Source: Burkholderia ambifaria
GTDB lineage: Bacteria > Pseudomonadota > Gammaproteobacteria > Burkholderiales > Burkholderiaceae
DNA: 64,000 bases
Direction of reading: 5' to 3'
NCBI RefSeq assembly: GCF_001443045.1
Contig: NZ_LKPJ01000009.1
Coordinates: forward strand, 124,763 to 188,762
The notes beneath the pieces are model-generated. The model did not search any database. It worked only from the letters and a program-made list of their open reading frames with translations, and was not told the origin of the DNA. This document shows, piece by piece, positions 40,713 to 50,641 of this stretch (position 1 is the first letter of the stretch; every line of letters begins with the position of its first letter). The position numbers were made by a program, and so were the translations under genes.

Positions 40713-41729
40713 TCACCCGTTGCAGAAAATCTCGCTATACGCGCTCAACGCCGGCACGCCACCGAGATGCGCATACAGCACCTTCGATCCCGGTTCGAAT
40801 TCCCCACGACGTACCTTGTCGATCATCCCGTGCATCGATTTTCCTTCGTAGACGGGATCGGTCAGCATGCCTTCCAGTCGTGCACACAGGCGAATCGCCT
40901 CCAGCGTGCCATCGTTCGGCAGTCCGTATTCCGGCCCGGCATAGCGCGTGTCGAGCACGACGTCTGCGTTCGTGATCGGCCGACCGAGATCGACCAGTTC
41001 GGCCGTATGCCGCGCGATGCGCGTGATCTGTTCATGGGTGCGCTCGGGTGTCGCCGACGCGTCGATGCCGATCACGCGGTCGGCACGCCCGTCGGCCGCG
41101 AAGCCGACGACCATTCCCGCCTGCGTGCTGCCCGTCACCGAGCAGACCACGACGTAATCGAACTTGAATCCGAGTTGTGCTTCCTGCGCACGCACTTCTT
41201 CCGCGAAGCCGACGAACCCGAGCCCGCCGAGCGGATGCTCGGAACAGCCGGCCGGAATCGGGTAAGGCTTGCCGCCCGCCTGCCGCACGCTCTCCATCGC
41301 GTCCTCCCAACTGCGGCGAATGCCGATGTCGAAGCCGTCCGACACGAGCCGCACGTCCGCGCCCATCATCCGCGACAGCTGGATGTTACCGACGCGGTCG
41401 TACACCGGGTCTTCATAGTTGACCCAGTGTTCCTGCACGAGCACGCATTTCATCCCGAGATGCGCGGCGACAGCCGCGACCTGGCGCGTCTGGTTCGACT
41501 GCACGCCGCCGATCGACACGAGTGTGTCGGCGCCTTGCGCGAGTGCGTCGGGGACGAGGTATTCGAGTTTGCGCGTCTTGTTGCCGCCGAACGCGAGGCC
41601 GCTGTTGCAGTCCTCGCGCTTCGCGTACAGCTCGACCTTGCCGCCGAGGTGCTCGCTCAGGCGCTTGAGCGGCTGGATCGGCGTCGGGCCGAACGTGAGC
41701 GGATAACGAGGGAAACGTTGCAGGTTCAT
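40713..41729 (-). CDS. acdS: 1-aminocyclopropane-1-carboxylate deaminase
   Basis: This 338-residue PLP enzyme converts ACC, the plant ethylene precursor, to 2-oxobutyrate and ammonia. K51 in [11 protein letters not shown] binds PLP. S78 (GGVQSNQ), Y294 and E295 ([11 protein letters not shown]) and L322 (YAHLGG) are all present. The E295/L322 pair separates true ACC deaminases from D-cysteine desulfhydrases. The start is the ATG at 41729, which gives the exact family length. It is divergent from the Lrp-type acdR gene, the standard acdS arrangement. Confidence 0.97.
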   Translation of the reverse strand: MNLQRFPRYPLTFGPTPIQPLKRLSEHLGGKVELYAKREDCNSGLAFGGNKTRKLEYLVPDALAQGADTLVSIGGVQSNQTRQVAAVAAHLGMKCVLVQEHWVNYEDPVYDRVGNIQLSRMMGADVRLVSDGFDIGIRRSWEDAMESVRQAGGKPYPIPAGCSEHPLGGLGFVGFAEEVRAQEAQLGFKFDYVVVCSVTGSTQAGMVVGFAADGRADRVIGIDASATPERTHEQITRIARHTAELVDLGRPITNADVVLDTRYAGPEYGLPNDGTLEAIRLCARLEGMLTDPVYEGKSMHGMIDKVRRGEFEPGSKVLYAHLGGVPALSAYSEIFCNG

Positions 41730-41861
41730 TGGCGTGCTCCGGAAAGCGGTGGGCGGGAAATCGGATCGTTCGGACACAGCCGGCAAGGCATGTCCCGACG
41801 AGAAAAATGATAGGCAGAAGCGCGCGAAATGAGCTTGCGAAGTAAATAGAGATGGCCTACG

Positions 41862-41908
41862 TTATCGATGGTATGTGGGAGAGACAAACAATTTTGATTC
41901 GTCGATAA
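41862..41908. promoter_or_regulatory. 7-bp inverted repeat in the acdS-acdR gap
   Basis: TTATCGA at 41862-41868 and TCGATAA at 41902-41908 are exact reverse complements with a 33-base A/T-rich spacer, just upstream of acdR. Lrp, Fnr and Crp boxes are known in acdS promoters of other bacteria. This dyad is the most visible candidate for the AcdR site here. Confidence 0.4.
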
Positions 41909-41921
41909 GGAAGATCGCGCA

Positions 41922-42422
41922 ATGAAATTAGATCGAGGTAGCGCATCGCTGGCCGACGCCGCACCGGCGCTCGATCGCATCGATCGCGCGATCCTGCGGC
42001 AACTGCAGCAGGACGCGTCGATCTCCAACGTGAGCCTCGCGGCGAAGGTGAAGCTGAGCGCGCCGGCGTGCCTGCGGCGCGTCGAGCGGCTGAAGGAAAT
42101 GGGGCTGATCCGCGGCATCGTCGCGTTGCTCGATCCGAAGCCGCTCGGTGCGGGGATGCTGGTCGTGATCGGCTTCGTGCTGGATCGCTCGACGCCCGAA
42201 GCGTTCGCCGCGTTCGAGAAGGCCGCTCAGAAAGTGTCGGGATGCGTCGAGTGCCATGTCGTGACCGGTGAATTCGACTACTTCATGCTGGTGCGCACGC
42301 GCGACAACGACAGCTTCAACCGGCTGCACGCCGAGCAACTGCTGTACCTGCCCGGGGTGCGGCAGGTACGTTCGTTCATGGTGCTCAAGGAGATTCTGTC
42401 GACGCATGCGCTGCCGTTGTAG
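41922..42422 (+). CDS. acdR: Lrp-family regulator of ACC deaminase
   Basis: This 166-residue Lrp/AsnC protein has an HTH with IDRAILRQLQQDASISNVSL and VKLSAPACLRRVERLKEMG, and a RAM domain with GCVECHVVTGEFDYFMLVR. It is divergent from acdS with a 192-base gap, matching the known acdR gene that activates acdS in response to ACC. The last residues (HALPL and stop) lie inside the first unit of a 73-bp tandem repeat, so the extreme C-terminus and 3' end have been shaped by that repeat. Confidence 0.92.
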   Translation: MKLDRGSASLADAAPALDRIDRAILRQLQQDASISNVSLAAKVKLSAPACLRRVERLKEMGLIRGIVALLDPKPLGAGMLVVIGFVLDRSTPEAFAAFEKAAQKVSGCVECHVVTGEFDYFMLVRTRDNDSFNRLHAEQLLYLPGVRQVRSFMVLKEILSTHALPL

Positions 42423-42754
42423 ACGCCTGCGACTGGCGAAGATGTGGCCGGCGGATGCGCCGGTGTCGGTAAGCGGACATGCGCTGCCGTTGTAGACGTG
42501 TGCGACCGGCGAAGATGTGGTCGACGGATGCGCCGGTGTCGGTAGGCGGACATGCGCTGCCGTTGTAGACGTGTGCGACCGGCGAAGATGTGGCAGGCGG
42601 ATGCGCCGGTGTCGGTAAGCGGACATGCGCTGCCGTTGTAGACGCCTGCGACTGGCGAAGATGTGGTCGACGGATGCGCCGGTGTCGGTAGGCGGACATG
42701 CACCGCCGTTGTAGACGTGTGCGACCGGCGAAGATGTGGCCGACGGATGCGCCG
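42405..42754 (+). repeat. 73-bp tandem repeat, about 4.8 units
   Basis: Units start at 42405, 42478, 42551, 42624 and 42697, exactly 73 bp apart, and the last is incomplete. Each begins CATGCGCTGCCGTTGTAG, which is the coding end and stop codon of acdR, and continues through a GCGAAGATGTGG core to a GGTGTCGGTA segment. Units differ at a few positions, and alternate ones share variants, suggesting stepwise duplication. The first unit also contains the hairpin CCGGCG-GATG-CGCCGG. It fills the gap between acdR and the aceE-like gene. Confidence 0.95.
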
Positions 42755-42911
42755 ATCGAGATAAGGCGACTTCAGCGGATGAGCGGCATGCGTCGAAGCA
42801 CGCCGCGCGTGCGCGGTTCGTCCGCCGGCGATGCGGAAAGGGATGCCCGCCTGTCGGGCGGCAGCCGTGCGGCCGCCCGGCCGGGCCGAGCAAAGTCGAA
42901 CGATGTACCGC

Positions 42912-45650
42912 TCAGCGCTGCCAGGGCGCCGCGCCAGGCTGCTGTTCGGTCTTGCCGAGCCGCTCGCGCGCATCGCGCACGATCTGCGCATCGATCTCGC
43001 CTTCGTCCGCAAGCGCCTTCAATGCAGCGAGCACGATGCTCGCCCGATCGACTTCGAAGAACGCGCGCAGCGCCTCGCGCGTATCGCTGCGGCCGAACCC
43101 GTCGGTGCCGAGCGTCACGTAGCGGCGCGGCACGTATGCGCGGATCAGCTCGGGCACCGCGCGCACGTAGTCGGTCGCCGCGATCACGGGGCCGCGCGTC
43201 GCGGCAAGCTGCTGCGTGACATAAGGTTCGATCGCCGCGTCGCCGAGCCGCGACAGCCGTTCGGCTTCCATCCCGTCGCGCTGCAGCTCACTGAAACTCG
43301 TGACGCTCCACACGGCCGCATCGATGCCCCAGTCGTCCTTCAGCATCCGCTGCGCGGCGAGCGCTTCGCCGAGGATCGCGCCCGCGCCGAGCAACTGCAC
43401 GCGCGCGGTGGCGTTCGCGTCGGACGGCAGCCGGTGCATACCCTTCAGGATGCCTTCGCGTCGCGCGGCCGGATCGTCGTCGGGCATCGACGGCTGCCCG
43501 TAGTTCTCGTTCGTGACGGTCACGTAATAGAACACGTCGTGCTGCTGCTCGACCATCTCGCGCATCCCCGCATCGACGATCGTCGCGACTTCGTACGCGA
43601 ACGCCGGATCGTACGCGCGGCAGTTCGGGATCGTGGACGCCGCGAGATGACTGCTGCCGTCCTGGTGCTGCAGCCCCTCGCCGCCGAGCGTCGTGCGGCC
43701 CGACGTCGCGCCGACGAGGAAGCCGCGCGAGCGCTGGTCGGCAGCGGCCCAGATCAGGTCGCCGATGCGCTGGAAGCCGAACATCGAGTAATAGATGTAG
43801 AACGGCAGCATCGGCAGGTCGTGCACGCTGTACGCGGTCGCGGCGGCGATCCACGACGACACCGCACCGGCTTCCGAAATCCCTTCCTCGAGAATCTGCC
43901 CGCGCGTGTCCTCGCGGTAGTACAGCATCGAGCCGAGATCCTCGGGTTCGTAGCGCTGCCCGAGCGGCGAATAGATGCCGACCTGCCGGAACAGGTTCGC
44001 CATGCCGAACGTGCGTGCTTCGTCCGCGACGATCGGCACGACGCGCGGGCCGAGCGCCGGGTCCTTCAGCAGCGCGGCCAGCATGCGCACGAGCGCCATC
44101 GTCGTCGACATCTCGCGGCCCGCCGCGTTCAGCGCGAACGCACCCCAGGCTGGTGTCGGCGGGACGGTGAGCCCCTCCGACGCCACCATCCGCCTTCTGG
44201 GCAGATAGCCGCCCAGGGCAGCCCGGCGAGCGTGCAGGTAGCGCATCTCGGGGCTGTCTTCGGCTGGTTTGTAGAACGTGAGCTGCTCGACGTCGAGATC
44301 CGACAGCGGCAGCCGGAAGCGGTCGCGGAACGCCTTCAGGTCGTCGACGTCGAGCTTTTTCTGCTGATGGGTCGTCATGCGCCCCTGGCCGGCTGCGCCC
44401 ATGCCGTAGCCCTTCATCGTCTTCGCGAGGATCACGGTCGGCTGGCCGCGGTGGGCGAGCGCGCGCGCATACGCGGCGTGCAGCTTGCGCGCGTCGTGGC
44501 CGCCGCGGCGCAGGCGGTCGATTTCCGCGTCGGTGAGCTGCGCGGCGAGTGCGTCGAGTGCCGGATCGCGGCTGAAGAAGCGCGCGCGGTTGTATGCGCC
44601 GTCGTTCGCGGAGAAGGTCTGGAACTGGCCGTCGACGGTATCGGCGAATGCGCGGGCGAGCGCGCCCGCATGATCACGCGCGAACAGCGGATCCCAGTCG
44701 GAACCCCACAACACCTTGATCACGTTCCAGCCGGCACCTGCGAACAGCGCCTCGAGCTCGTCGATCACGCGGCCGTTGCCGCGCACCGGGCCGTCGAGCC
44801 GCTGCAGATTGCAGTTGATCACGAACACGAGGTTGTCGAGCCCGTCGCGCGCGGCGAGCGACAGCGCGCCGAGCGATTCGGGCTCGTCCATCTCGCCGTC
44901 GCCGAAGAAGCCCCACACCGTGCGGCCTGCCGTGTTCGCAAGGCCGCGATGCTGCAGGTAGCGCATGAAGCGCGCCTGGTAGATCGCGTTGATCGGGCCG
45001 ATGCCCATCGAGCCGGTCGGGAACTGCCAGAAGTCGGGCATCAACCACGGGTGCGGATACGAACACAGGCCGGGCCCCGCGATTTCGCGGCGGTAGTGCT
45101 TCAGGTGTTCGTCGTCGAGGAAGCCTTCGAGATACGCGCGTGCATAAACGCCGGGCGACGAATGCGGCTGGAAGTAGACGAGGTCGCCGCCCGTGCCGCG
45201 TTCAGCGTTTTCGCTGCGGGCTTCGGCCGTTGCCGCGCGGAAGAAGTGGTTGAAGCCGACCTCGAACAGGTCGGACGCCGATGCGTAGCTCGCGATATGG
45301 CCGCCGAGCTCGCCGTAGGCGCGGTTCGCGCGCACGACCATCGCGAGCGCGTTCCAGCGCAGCGCGGCCGACAGCCGCTCTTCAAGCTCGGCATCGCCCG
45401 GGTAGGGCGGCTGGTCGTGCGCGGCGATCGTGTTCACGTACGGCGTGACGGACCCGCGCGCCGCTGCCAGGCCGTTCGCGTGCGCGTGCGCGGCGAGCCG
45501 GTCGAGCAGGAACTGCGCGCGATCCTTGCCGACGTGCGCGACGACCGCGTCGAGCGCTTCCAGCCATTCGGTGGTTTCTTCGGGGTCGGCGTCGGCATGC
45601 GCGAGATTCGCGTGCCGCGTGGCGTCGATTCCGTTCGACAGGTCCGTCAT
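42912..45650 (-). CDS. Homodimeric pyruvate/2-oxoacid dehydrogenase E1 (AceE/MdeB type)
   Basis: This 912-residue ThDP-dependent E1 is of the AceE family. The ThDP motif GDGEMDEPESLG ... NLVFVINCN lies near residues 245-275. The middle and C-terminal transketolase-like domains follow (VPIVADEARTFGM, TSGRTTLGGEGLQHQDG). No E2 or E3 gene is nearby, so it is not the main pdh operon. With the divergent Lrp gene it resembles the MdeR/MdeB arrangement of Pseudomonas putida, where MdeB acts on 2-oxobutyrate from methionine breakdown. ACC deaminase next door also makes 2-oxobutyrate. Start 45650 (MTDLSNG) has GGAG 10 bases upstream. Confidence 0.88.
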   Translation of the reverse strand: MTDLSNGIDATRHANLAHADADPEETTEWLEALDAVVAHVGKDRAQFLLDRLAAHAHANGLAAARGSVTPYVNTIAAHDQPPYPGDAELEERLSAALRWNALAMVVRANRAYGELGGHIASYASASDLFEVGFNHFFRAATAEARSENAERGTGGDLVYFQPHSSPGVYARAYLEGFLDDEHLKHYRREIAGPGLCSYPHPWLMPDFWQFPTGSMGIGPINAIYQARFMRYLQHRGLANTAGRTVWGFFGDGEMDEPESLGALSLAARDGLDNLVFVINCNLQRLDGPVRGNGRVIDELEALFAGAGWNVIKVLWGSDWDPLFARDHAGALARAFADTVDGQFQTFSANDGAYNRARFFSRDPALDALAAQLTDAEIDRLRRGGHDARKLHAAYARALAHRGQPTVILAKTMKGYGMGAAGQGRMTTHQQKKLDVDDLKAFRDRFRLPLSDLDVEQLTFYKPAEDSPEMRYLHARRAALGGYLPRRRMVASEGLTVPPTPAWGAFALNAAGREMSTTMALVRMLAALLKDPALGPRVVPIVADEARTFGMANLFRQVGIYSPLGQRYEPEDLGSMLYYREDTRGQILEEGISEAGAVSSWIAAATAYSVHDLPMLPFYIYYSMFGFQRIGDLIWAAADQRSRGFLVGATSGRTTLGGEGLQHQDGSSHLAASTIPNCRAYDPAFAYEVATIVDAGMREMVEQQHDVFYYVTVTNENYGQPSMPDDDPAARREGILKGMHRLPSDANATARVQLLGAGAILGEALAAQRMLKDDWGIDAAVWSVTSFSELQRDGMEAERLSRLGDAAIEPYVTQQLAATRGPVIAATDYVRAVPELIRAYVPRRYVTLGTDGFGRSDTREALRAFFEVDRASIVLAALKALADEGEIDAQIVRDARERLGKTEQQPGAAPWQR

Positions 45651-45773
45651 CGCAGGTCTCCCGCGCACCGGTTCGGAGCGGCGCGCAATCAGTGGCAATC
45701 GGTCGAATCATGCTACCCGCCGATCCGCAAAATATGCGTCTGATTTCATTGGGATTTCTGGATTGAATAGTGT

Positions 45774-45809
45774 AAATATTCCGGTTATGGCCACTCTTTC
45801 GGAATATTT
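45774..45809. promoter_or_regulatory. 10-bp perfect inverted repeat, candidate operator of the Lrp-type gene
   Basis: AAATATTCCG at 45774-45783 and CGGAATATTT at 45800-45809 with a 16-base spacer end 6 bases before the regulator's start codon, in a 164-base divergent gap. This is well placed for autoregulation and for control of the aceE-like gene. Confidence 0.55.
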
Positions 45810-45814
45810 CGACC

Positions 45815-46342
45815 ATGAGCGCAAACCCGCGGCGGCTCGACCGCATCGACATCGGCATCCTGAACCAGCTTCAGCAGAACGCGCGGATCACGAACGCGGA
45901 ACTCGCGCGTGCGGTGAACCTGTCGGCTACGCCATGCTTCAACCGCGTGCGCGCACTGGAGAAGCTCGGGCTGTTCCGTCAGCAGGTCACGCTGCTCGAC
46001 CCGGAGCCGCTCGGGTTGCGAATCAACGTGTTCATCCAGGTCAGCCTGGAAAAACAGGTCGAGGATGCGCTGCAGCGTTTCGAGGAAGCGATCTCGCAGC
46101 GGCCCGAGGTGATGGAGTGCTACCTGATGTCGGGCGACGCCGATTACCTGCTGCGCGTCGTGATGCCCGACATGCGGACGCTCGAGCGCTTCATCATCGA
46201 GCGGCTGACGACGATTCCCGGCGTGTCGAACATCCGGTCGAGCTTTGCGCTGAAGCAGGTGCGCTACAAGACCGCGCTGCCGCTGCCGGCGGCGGGGCTC
46301 ACGCTCGTCGATCCGGACGAAGCCGCTTCGGACTGGAGCTGA
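45815..46342 (+). CDS. Lrp/AsnC-family regulator (MdeR-like)
   Basis: This is a 175-residue protein. The HTH includes [20 protein letters not shown] and [19 protein letters not shown]; the RAM domain has [20 protein letters not shown]-terminal tail of about 20 residues ([14 protein letters not shown]) is longer than usual. Its divergence from an MdeB-like dehydrogenase matches MdeR, the Lrp-type regulator of methionine catabolism in Pseudomonas. A perfect dyad lies just before its start. Confidence 0.88.
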   Translation: MSANPRRLDRIDIGILNQLQQNARITNAELARAVNLSATPCFNRVRALEKLGLFRQQVTLLDPEPLGLRINVFIQVSLEKQVEDALQRFEEAISQRPEVMECYLMSGDADYLLRVVMPDMRTLERFIIERLTTIPGVSNIRSSFALKQVRYKTALPLPAAGLTLVDPDEAASDWS

Positions 46343-46353
46343 ACGCGCGTTAG

Positions 46354-46398
46354 CGGGGGACGCAGTCGGCGTGCCGACGGAACGGCGACCGTCCCCCG
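46354..46398 (+). other. Nested stem-loop after the Lrp-type gene
   Basis: An outer 9-bp stem (CGGGGGACG / CGTCCCCCG) encloses a second 5-bp stem (TCGGC-GT-GCCGA). It begins 12 bases after the stop codon. No T-run follows, so it is either a weak terminator for this gene or a structured leader for the oxidase gene at 46558. Confidence 0.5.
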
Positions 46399-46557
46399 AC
46401 ACCGCCGAAAGAGACCGAACGAAATGCGCACACAAGCGCGTTGCACCTTCACGACGCCGCGCGGCGCGATCGCGTATGCTCGTCCCGTCAACGGCGAAGG
46501 CGGCGGCCGCCGGAGCCGGATCAATCGTGTGACGACCAATCGACGAGCGAGGGCATG

Positions 46558-48279
46558 ATGGCAAGACAGACGATGGCGGAATATCTGGCGAAGACGCTGG
46601 CGGCAGCGGGCGTCGAGCGCATCTGGGGCGTGACGGGCGACAGCCTGAATGGGCTGTCGTTCAGCCTGAGCCAGATCGGCTCGATCCGCTGGATGCATAC
46701 GCGGCACGAGGAAAGCGCCGCGTTCGCGGCCGGCGCGGATGCCGCATCGACCGGGCGGCTCGCCGTGTGCGCGGGCAGCTGCGGCCCCGGCAACCTGCAC
46801 CTGATCAACGGACTGTACGACTGCCACCGCAACCACCAGCCGGTGCTTGCGATCGCCGCGCACATTCCGTCGACCGAGATCGGCCTCGGCTACTTCCAGG
46901 AAACCCATCCGCAGGAGTTGTTTCGCGAATGCAGCCATTTCGCGGAGCTCGTGACCAACGCGTCGCAGTTCCCGCGCGTGCTTGCGCGCGCGATGCGCAC
47001 CGCGATCGAGGAGCGCGGCGTGGCCGTGATCGTGCTGCCGGGCGACATCGCGCTCGGCGATGGGCCGGAGGAGCTGCCTGCGTGGAGCGAATCGGCGCCG
47101 CCGTCCATCCTGCCGGCGGACGCCGATCTCGACCGGCTCGCGGCGCTGCTCAATGCGTCGGACGCGGTCACGCTGCTGTGCGGCAGCGGCACGCAGGGCG
47201 CGCACGACGAAGTGGTCGCGCTGGCCGACATGCTCGGCGCGCCGGTCGTGCATGCGCTGCGCGGCAAGCAGTTCGTCGAATGGGACAACCCGTTCGACGT
47301 CGGGATGACGGGGCTGATCGGCTTCAGCTCCGGCTATCACGCGATGGAATCGTGCGACACGCTGCTGATGCTCGGCACGGACTTCCCGTACCGGCCGTTC
47401 TATCCGACCGACGCGAAGGTTGCACAGATCGACTGGAAGGGCTCGCAGCTCGGCCATCGCGCACCGCTCGCGCTCGGGCTCGTCGGCACCGTGAAGGAAA
47501 CGATCGCGGCGCTGCTGCCGCGCCTCACGCGCAAGACGCAGCGGCGCTTCCTCGAGAACGCGCTGAAGCACTACGCGACCGCGCGCAAGGGGCTCGACGA
47601 TCTCGCGGTGGCCGAACCGCCGGGCCGCGCGATTCACCCGCAATACCTGACGAAGATCGTCGACGAAGTCGCGGCCGACGACGCGATTTTCACGGCCGAC
47701 GTCGGCACGCCGACGCTGTGGGCCGCGCGCTACCTGACGATGAACGGCAAGCGCCAGTTGCATGGCTCGTTCAATCACGGTTCGATGGCGAACGCGATGC
47801 CGCAGGCGCTCGGCGCGCAGGGCGCGCATCCGGGGCGGCAGGTCGTGTCGCTGTCGGGCGACGGCGGGCTGTCGATGCTGCTCGGCGATCTGCTGAGCGC
47901 GCGCCAGCTTAACCTGCCGATCAAGATCGTCGTGTACAACAACAGCCTGCTCGGCTTCGTGTCGATGGAGCTGAAAGCGGCCGGCTATCTCGACACGAAC
48001 GTCGACCTGAGCCCGACCGACTTCGCGGCGATCGCGAAGGGCGCGGGGATCTTCAGCGTGCGCGTCGAGCATTCGGAGAACGTCGAGCACGCGCTGCGCA
48101 CCGCGTTCGCGCACGACGGGCCGGCGGTCGTGGACGTCGTCACGTCGAAGTACGAACTCGCGATGCCGCCGAAGATCGAGATCGCGCATGCGAAGGGGTT
48201 CAGCCTGTTCATGCTGCGCGCGATCCTGAGCGGGCGCGGCGACGAGATCGTCGAGCTGGCGCGGACCAACCTGCGGTGA
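46558..48279 (+). CDS. poxB: Pyruvate dehydrogenase/oxidase-type ThDP enzyme (PoxB-like)
   Basis: This 573-residue ThDP enzyme is of the pyruvate oxidase family, which decarboxylates pyruvate to acetate with electrons passed to quinone. The N-terminal ThDP half carries the catalytic Glu in [10 protein letters not shown] (about 52-61). A central FAD/nucleotide domain ([16 protein letters not shown]) and a C-terminal ThDP motif [12 protein letters not shown] ... [10 protein letters not shown] (about 440-475) follow. Two adjacent ATGs (46555, 46558) are possible starts. Subunits of the acetolactate synthase group look alike, but the central domain favours PoxB. Confidence 0.86.
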   Translation: MARQTMAEYLAKTLAAAGVERIWGVTGDSLNGLSFSLSQIGSIRWMHTRHEESAAFAAGADAASTGRLAVCAGSCGPGNLHLINGLYDCHRNHQPVLAIAAHIPSTEIGLGYFQETHPQELFRECSHFAELVTNASQFPRVLARAMRTAIEERGVAVIVLPGDIALGDGPEELPAWSESAPPSILPADADLDRLAALLNASDAVTLLCGSGTQGAHDEVVALADMLGAPVVHALRGKQFVEWDNPFDVGMTGLIGFSSGYHAMESCDTLLMLGTDFPYRPFYPTDAKVAQIDWKGSQLGHRAPLALGLVGTVKETIAALLPRLTRKTQRRFLENALKHYATARKGLDDLAVAEPPGRAIHPQYLTKIVDEVAADDAIFTADVGTPTLWAARYLTMNGKRQLHGSFNHGSMANAMPQALGAQGAHPGRQVVSLSGDGGLSMLLGDLLSARQLNLPIKIVVYNNSLLGFVSMELKAAGYLDTNVDLSPTDFAAIAKGAGIFSVRVEHSENVEHALRTAFAHDGPAVVDVVTSKYELAMPPKIEIAHAKGFSLFMLRAILSGRGDEIVELARTNLR

Positions 48280-48352
48280 GATTGCGGCGCGGCGCAGCGC
48301 GGGTAATGGGCTCGCGGCCGCGTCGGTCGGCGTGCATGCAGTCGGCACGTGA

Positions 48353-48712
<360 letters not shown>

Positions 48713-48759
48713 TGATCGTCGCTTTGCCGCGACGGACCCATTTGTTCAGGAGGATGCAC

Positions 48760-48849
48760 GTGAAAGAGCCCCGTGTCGCCGTAGCCCTGTTCCCCGCAGT
48801 CATCGGCACGTCGAAGCTGAACGCGCAACCGCGCAAGGTGGGCCGATGA
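48760..48849 (+). CDS. Small ORF translationally coupled to the methyltransferase
   Basis: This 29-residue ORF (VKEPRVAVALFPAVIGTSKL, then NAQPRKVGR) has a GTG start 6 bases after a perfect AGGAGG. Its TGA overlaps the ATG of the next gene as ATGA. The methyltransferase has no ribosome site of its own, so this ORF probably drives its translation by coupling. It may be a leader peptide or a remnant. There is no known family. Confidence 0.45.
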   Translation: MKEPRVAVALFPAVIGTSKLNAQPRKVGR

Positions 48850-49436
48850 CCTGGCCGAACGCGTTGCGTGTCTCGGCACTGTTCGTGCGCGAGTGGGTCG
48901 GCCGTCCGGCCGCGGTGGGCGCGTTGTGCCCGAGTTCGCGGCATCTGGCGCGCGCGATGGCCGATGCGGTGCCGGACGGCGACGGGCTCGTCGTCGAGCT
49001 CGGCGGCGGAACCGGCGCGATTACCGCCGCGTTGCTGGAGCGCGGCGTCGCGCCGCGGCGCCTCGTCGTGGTCGAGCGGTCGCCGGCGTTCGTGCAGCAC
49101 CTGCGACGGCGCTTTCCCGGTATCTCGATCGTGTCGGGCGATGCACGCCAGCTCGAACGGTTGCTACCGCCCGACACGCGGGTCGACGCGATCGTGTCGT
49201 GCCTGCCGCTGCGCACGCTGCCGCGCCAGGACGTGACGGCGATCGTCGATCAGTGCCAACTCGTGCTGTCGGTCGACGGGGTAATGATCCAGTTCACCTA
49301 CGACCTGCGATCGCCCGACCGTCATCCGCTGGGCGATCCGGCATTTGTTGCCGATGCCAGCCGGATCGTGTGGGCAAATATTCCGCCCGCGCGCATCGTG
49401 ACGATGCGCAAGGCCGCCATCGGACAGGTGGCGTGA
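48846..49436 (+). CDS. SAM-dependent phospholipid N-methyltransferase-like protein
   Basis: This 196-residue Rossmann methyltransferase resembles PmtA-type phosphatidylethanolamine N-methyltransferases. The SAM motif I VVELGGGTGAITAALL is at residues about 55-70. The acidic residue of motif II is in LVVVERSP, and IVSCLPLRTLP near 120 is typical of PmtA-like proteins. The N-terminus FVREWVGRPAAVGALCPSS matches related small methyltransferases. It is preceded by a coupled 29-residue ORF. It would make methylated membrane phospholipids, but the substrate is inferred. Confidence 0.8.
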   Translation: MTWPNALRVSALFVREWVGRPAAVGALCPSSRHLARAMADAVPDGDGLVVELGGGTGAITAALLERGVAPRRLVVVERSPAFVQHLRRRFPGISIVSGDARQLERLLPPDTRVDAIVSCLPLRTLPRQDVTAIVDQCQLVLSVDGVMIQFTYDLRSPDRHPLGDPAFVADASRIVWANIPPARIVTMRKAAIGQVA

Positions 49437-49504
49437 TGTCAGCGTAATACCAACGTAATACCGCGCTTCCTTTCATCGACCTTCCGGACGCTGCCGGATG
49501 CGGC

Positions 49505-50641
49505 TCATGTCGCGGTATCCGGCACGGGTGCCGCAGGTTGCGACGCGATGCGCCGGATGAAGCGGTCGAGCGGCGTTGCGTAGCCGCGCGCGATGACCGC
49601 GCTCAATCCGGCCGACAAGGCCAGATACGCGACGAGCAGCATGAGCTTGTCGTCGCCATGCGTGGCTGACGGTGGCCACACCGTGCGCAGTGTGCCGAGC
49701 GCGATCAGGTGGAACAGGTACAGCTCGTAGCTGAGGCGGCCGCCCCAGCGCAGCGGCGCGAGCGCACGGCCCTGCGTGCGCTCGCCGCGGGCATGCGCGC
49801 CGATCAGCAGCACGGCGGTGCCGAGCGCCATCGCGGACACGCCGATTACATGGCCTTGCGCAATTGGCCATGCGAGATAGAGCACGGTCATCGCGATCGC
49901 GGCCAGCCATTGCACGGGCGCCGCGGCGAGCCTCTGCCAGCTCGCGCGCCCGGCCAGCAACGCCGTGCAGCAGCCGATCGCGATTCCGTCGAAGCACGCG
50001 AAATACGCATACAGAAAACCGCCTTCGTCGCCCGCATGCGTGAAGCGATATACGGGACCGGTCGCGGCGATCGCCAGCCAGAACGCGAACAGTCGCGCGT
50101 CGCGGCGCAGCGCGATGCACATCAGCGGAAACGACAGGTAGAACACCTCCTCGACCGACAGCGACCACAGCACGCCGAGCGCATAGTTGACCCATCCGTA
50201 CGCGCCGATCAGCACGTTCATCCAGAACGTCAGCGACGCGAGATTGACGAGCCAGAACGACACGGCGACACCCTGCGGCGCGTGGTTTGCGAAGATCGGC
50301 ACACCGGCTGCCGCCAGCCCGTTGACGAGTACGAGCAGCAGGAGCAGGCACGGGACAATGCGTGCGATGCGCGATACGTAGAACGCGCGCACGTTTATCG
50401 CGCCGAGACTGCCCCAGCGGCGGCGCGCATTCGACGTGATCAGGTAGCCGGAGATCACGAAGAACATCGTCACGCCGTAGTTGCCGTTGCGGACCACGGC
50501 ATGCACGGCATCCCAGCCGAACACACGCGCGAAAGACGTGTCGCGCAGCGAATACGGGATGTTGAAGTGATGCAGCAGGACGAGCAGGATCGACACGCCG
50601 CGCAGCACGTCGATCCGCGCATTGCGCGGCCCGGTGCTCAT
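49505..50641 (-). CDS. Acyltransferase family 3 (OafA/YrhL-type) membrane protein
   Basis: This 378-residue protein has about ten hydrophobic helices. It begins RIDVLRGVSILLVLLHHF with the catalytic His of the family, and includes FFVISGYLI and WSLSVEEVFYLSFPL (the conserved SVEE). Such proteins O-acylate lipopolysaccharide, exopolysaccharide or other surface glycans. It has no glycan gene neighbours, so the target is unknown. ATG 50641 gives normal family length; the longer frame to 50932 is not supported. Confidence 0.9.
   Translation of the reverse strand: MSTGPRNARIDVLRGVSILLVLLHHFNIPYSLRDTSFARVFGWDAVHAVVRNGNYGVTMFFVISGYLITSNARRRWGSLGAINVRAFYVSRIARIVPCLLLLLVLVNGLAAAGVPIFANHAPQGVAVSFWLVNLASLTFWMNVLIGAYGWVNYALGVLWSLSVEEVFYLSFPLMCIALRRDARLFAFWLAIAATGPVYRFTHAGDEGGFLYAYFACFDGIAIGCCTALLAGRASWQRLAAAPVQWLAAIAMTVLYLAWPIAQGHVIGVSAMALGTAVLLIGAHARGERTQGRALAPLRWGGRLSYELYLFHLIALGTLRTVWPPSATHGDDKLMLLVAYLALSAGLSAVIARGYATPLDRFIRRIASQPAAPVPDTAT

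Noticed and set aside
42405..42754. CRISPR array
   Set aside because: Units are contiguous 73-bp tandem copies with no unique spacers and no cas genes.
42831..45743. 970-codon plus-strand frame
   Set aside because: Antisense to the AceE-like gene.
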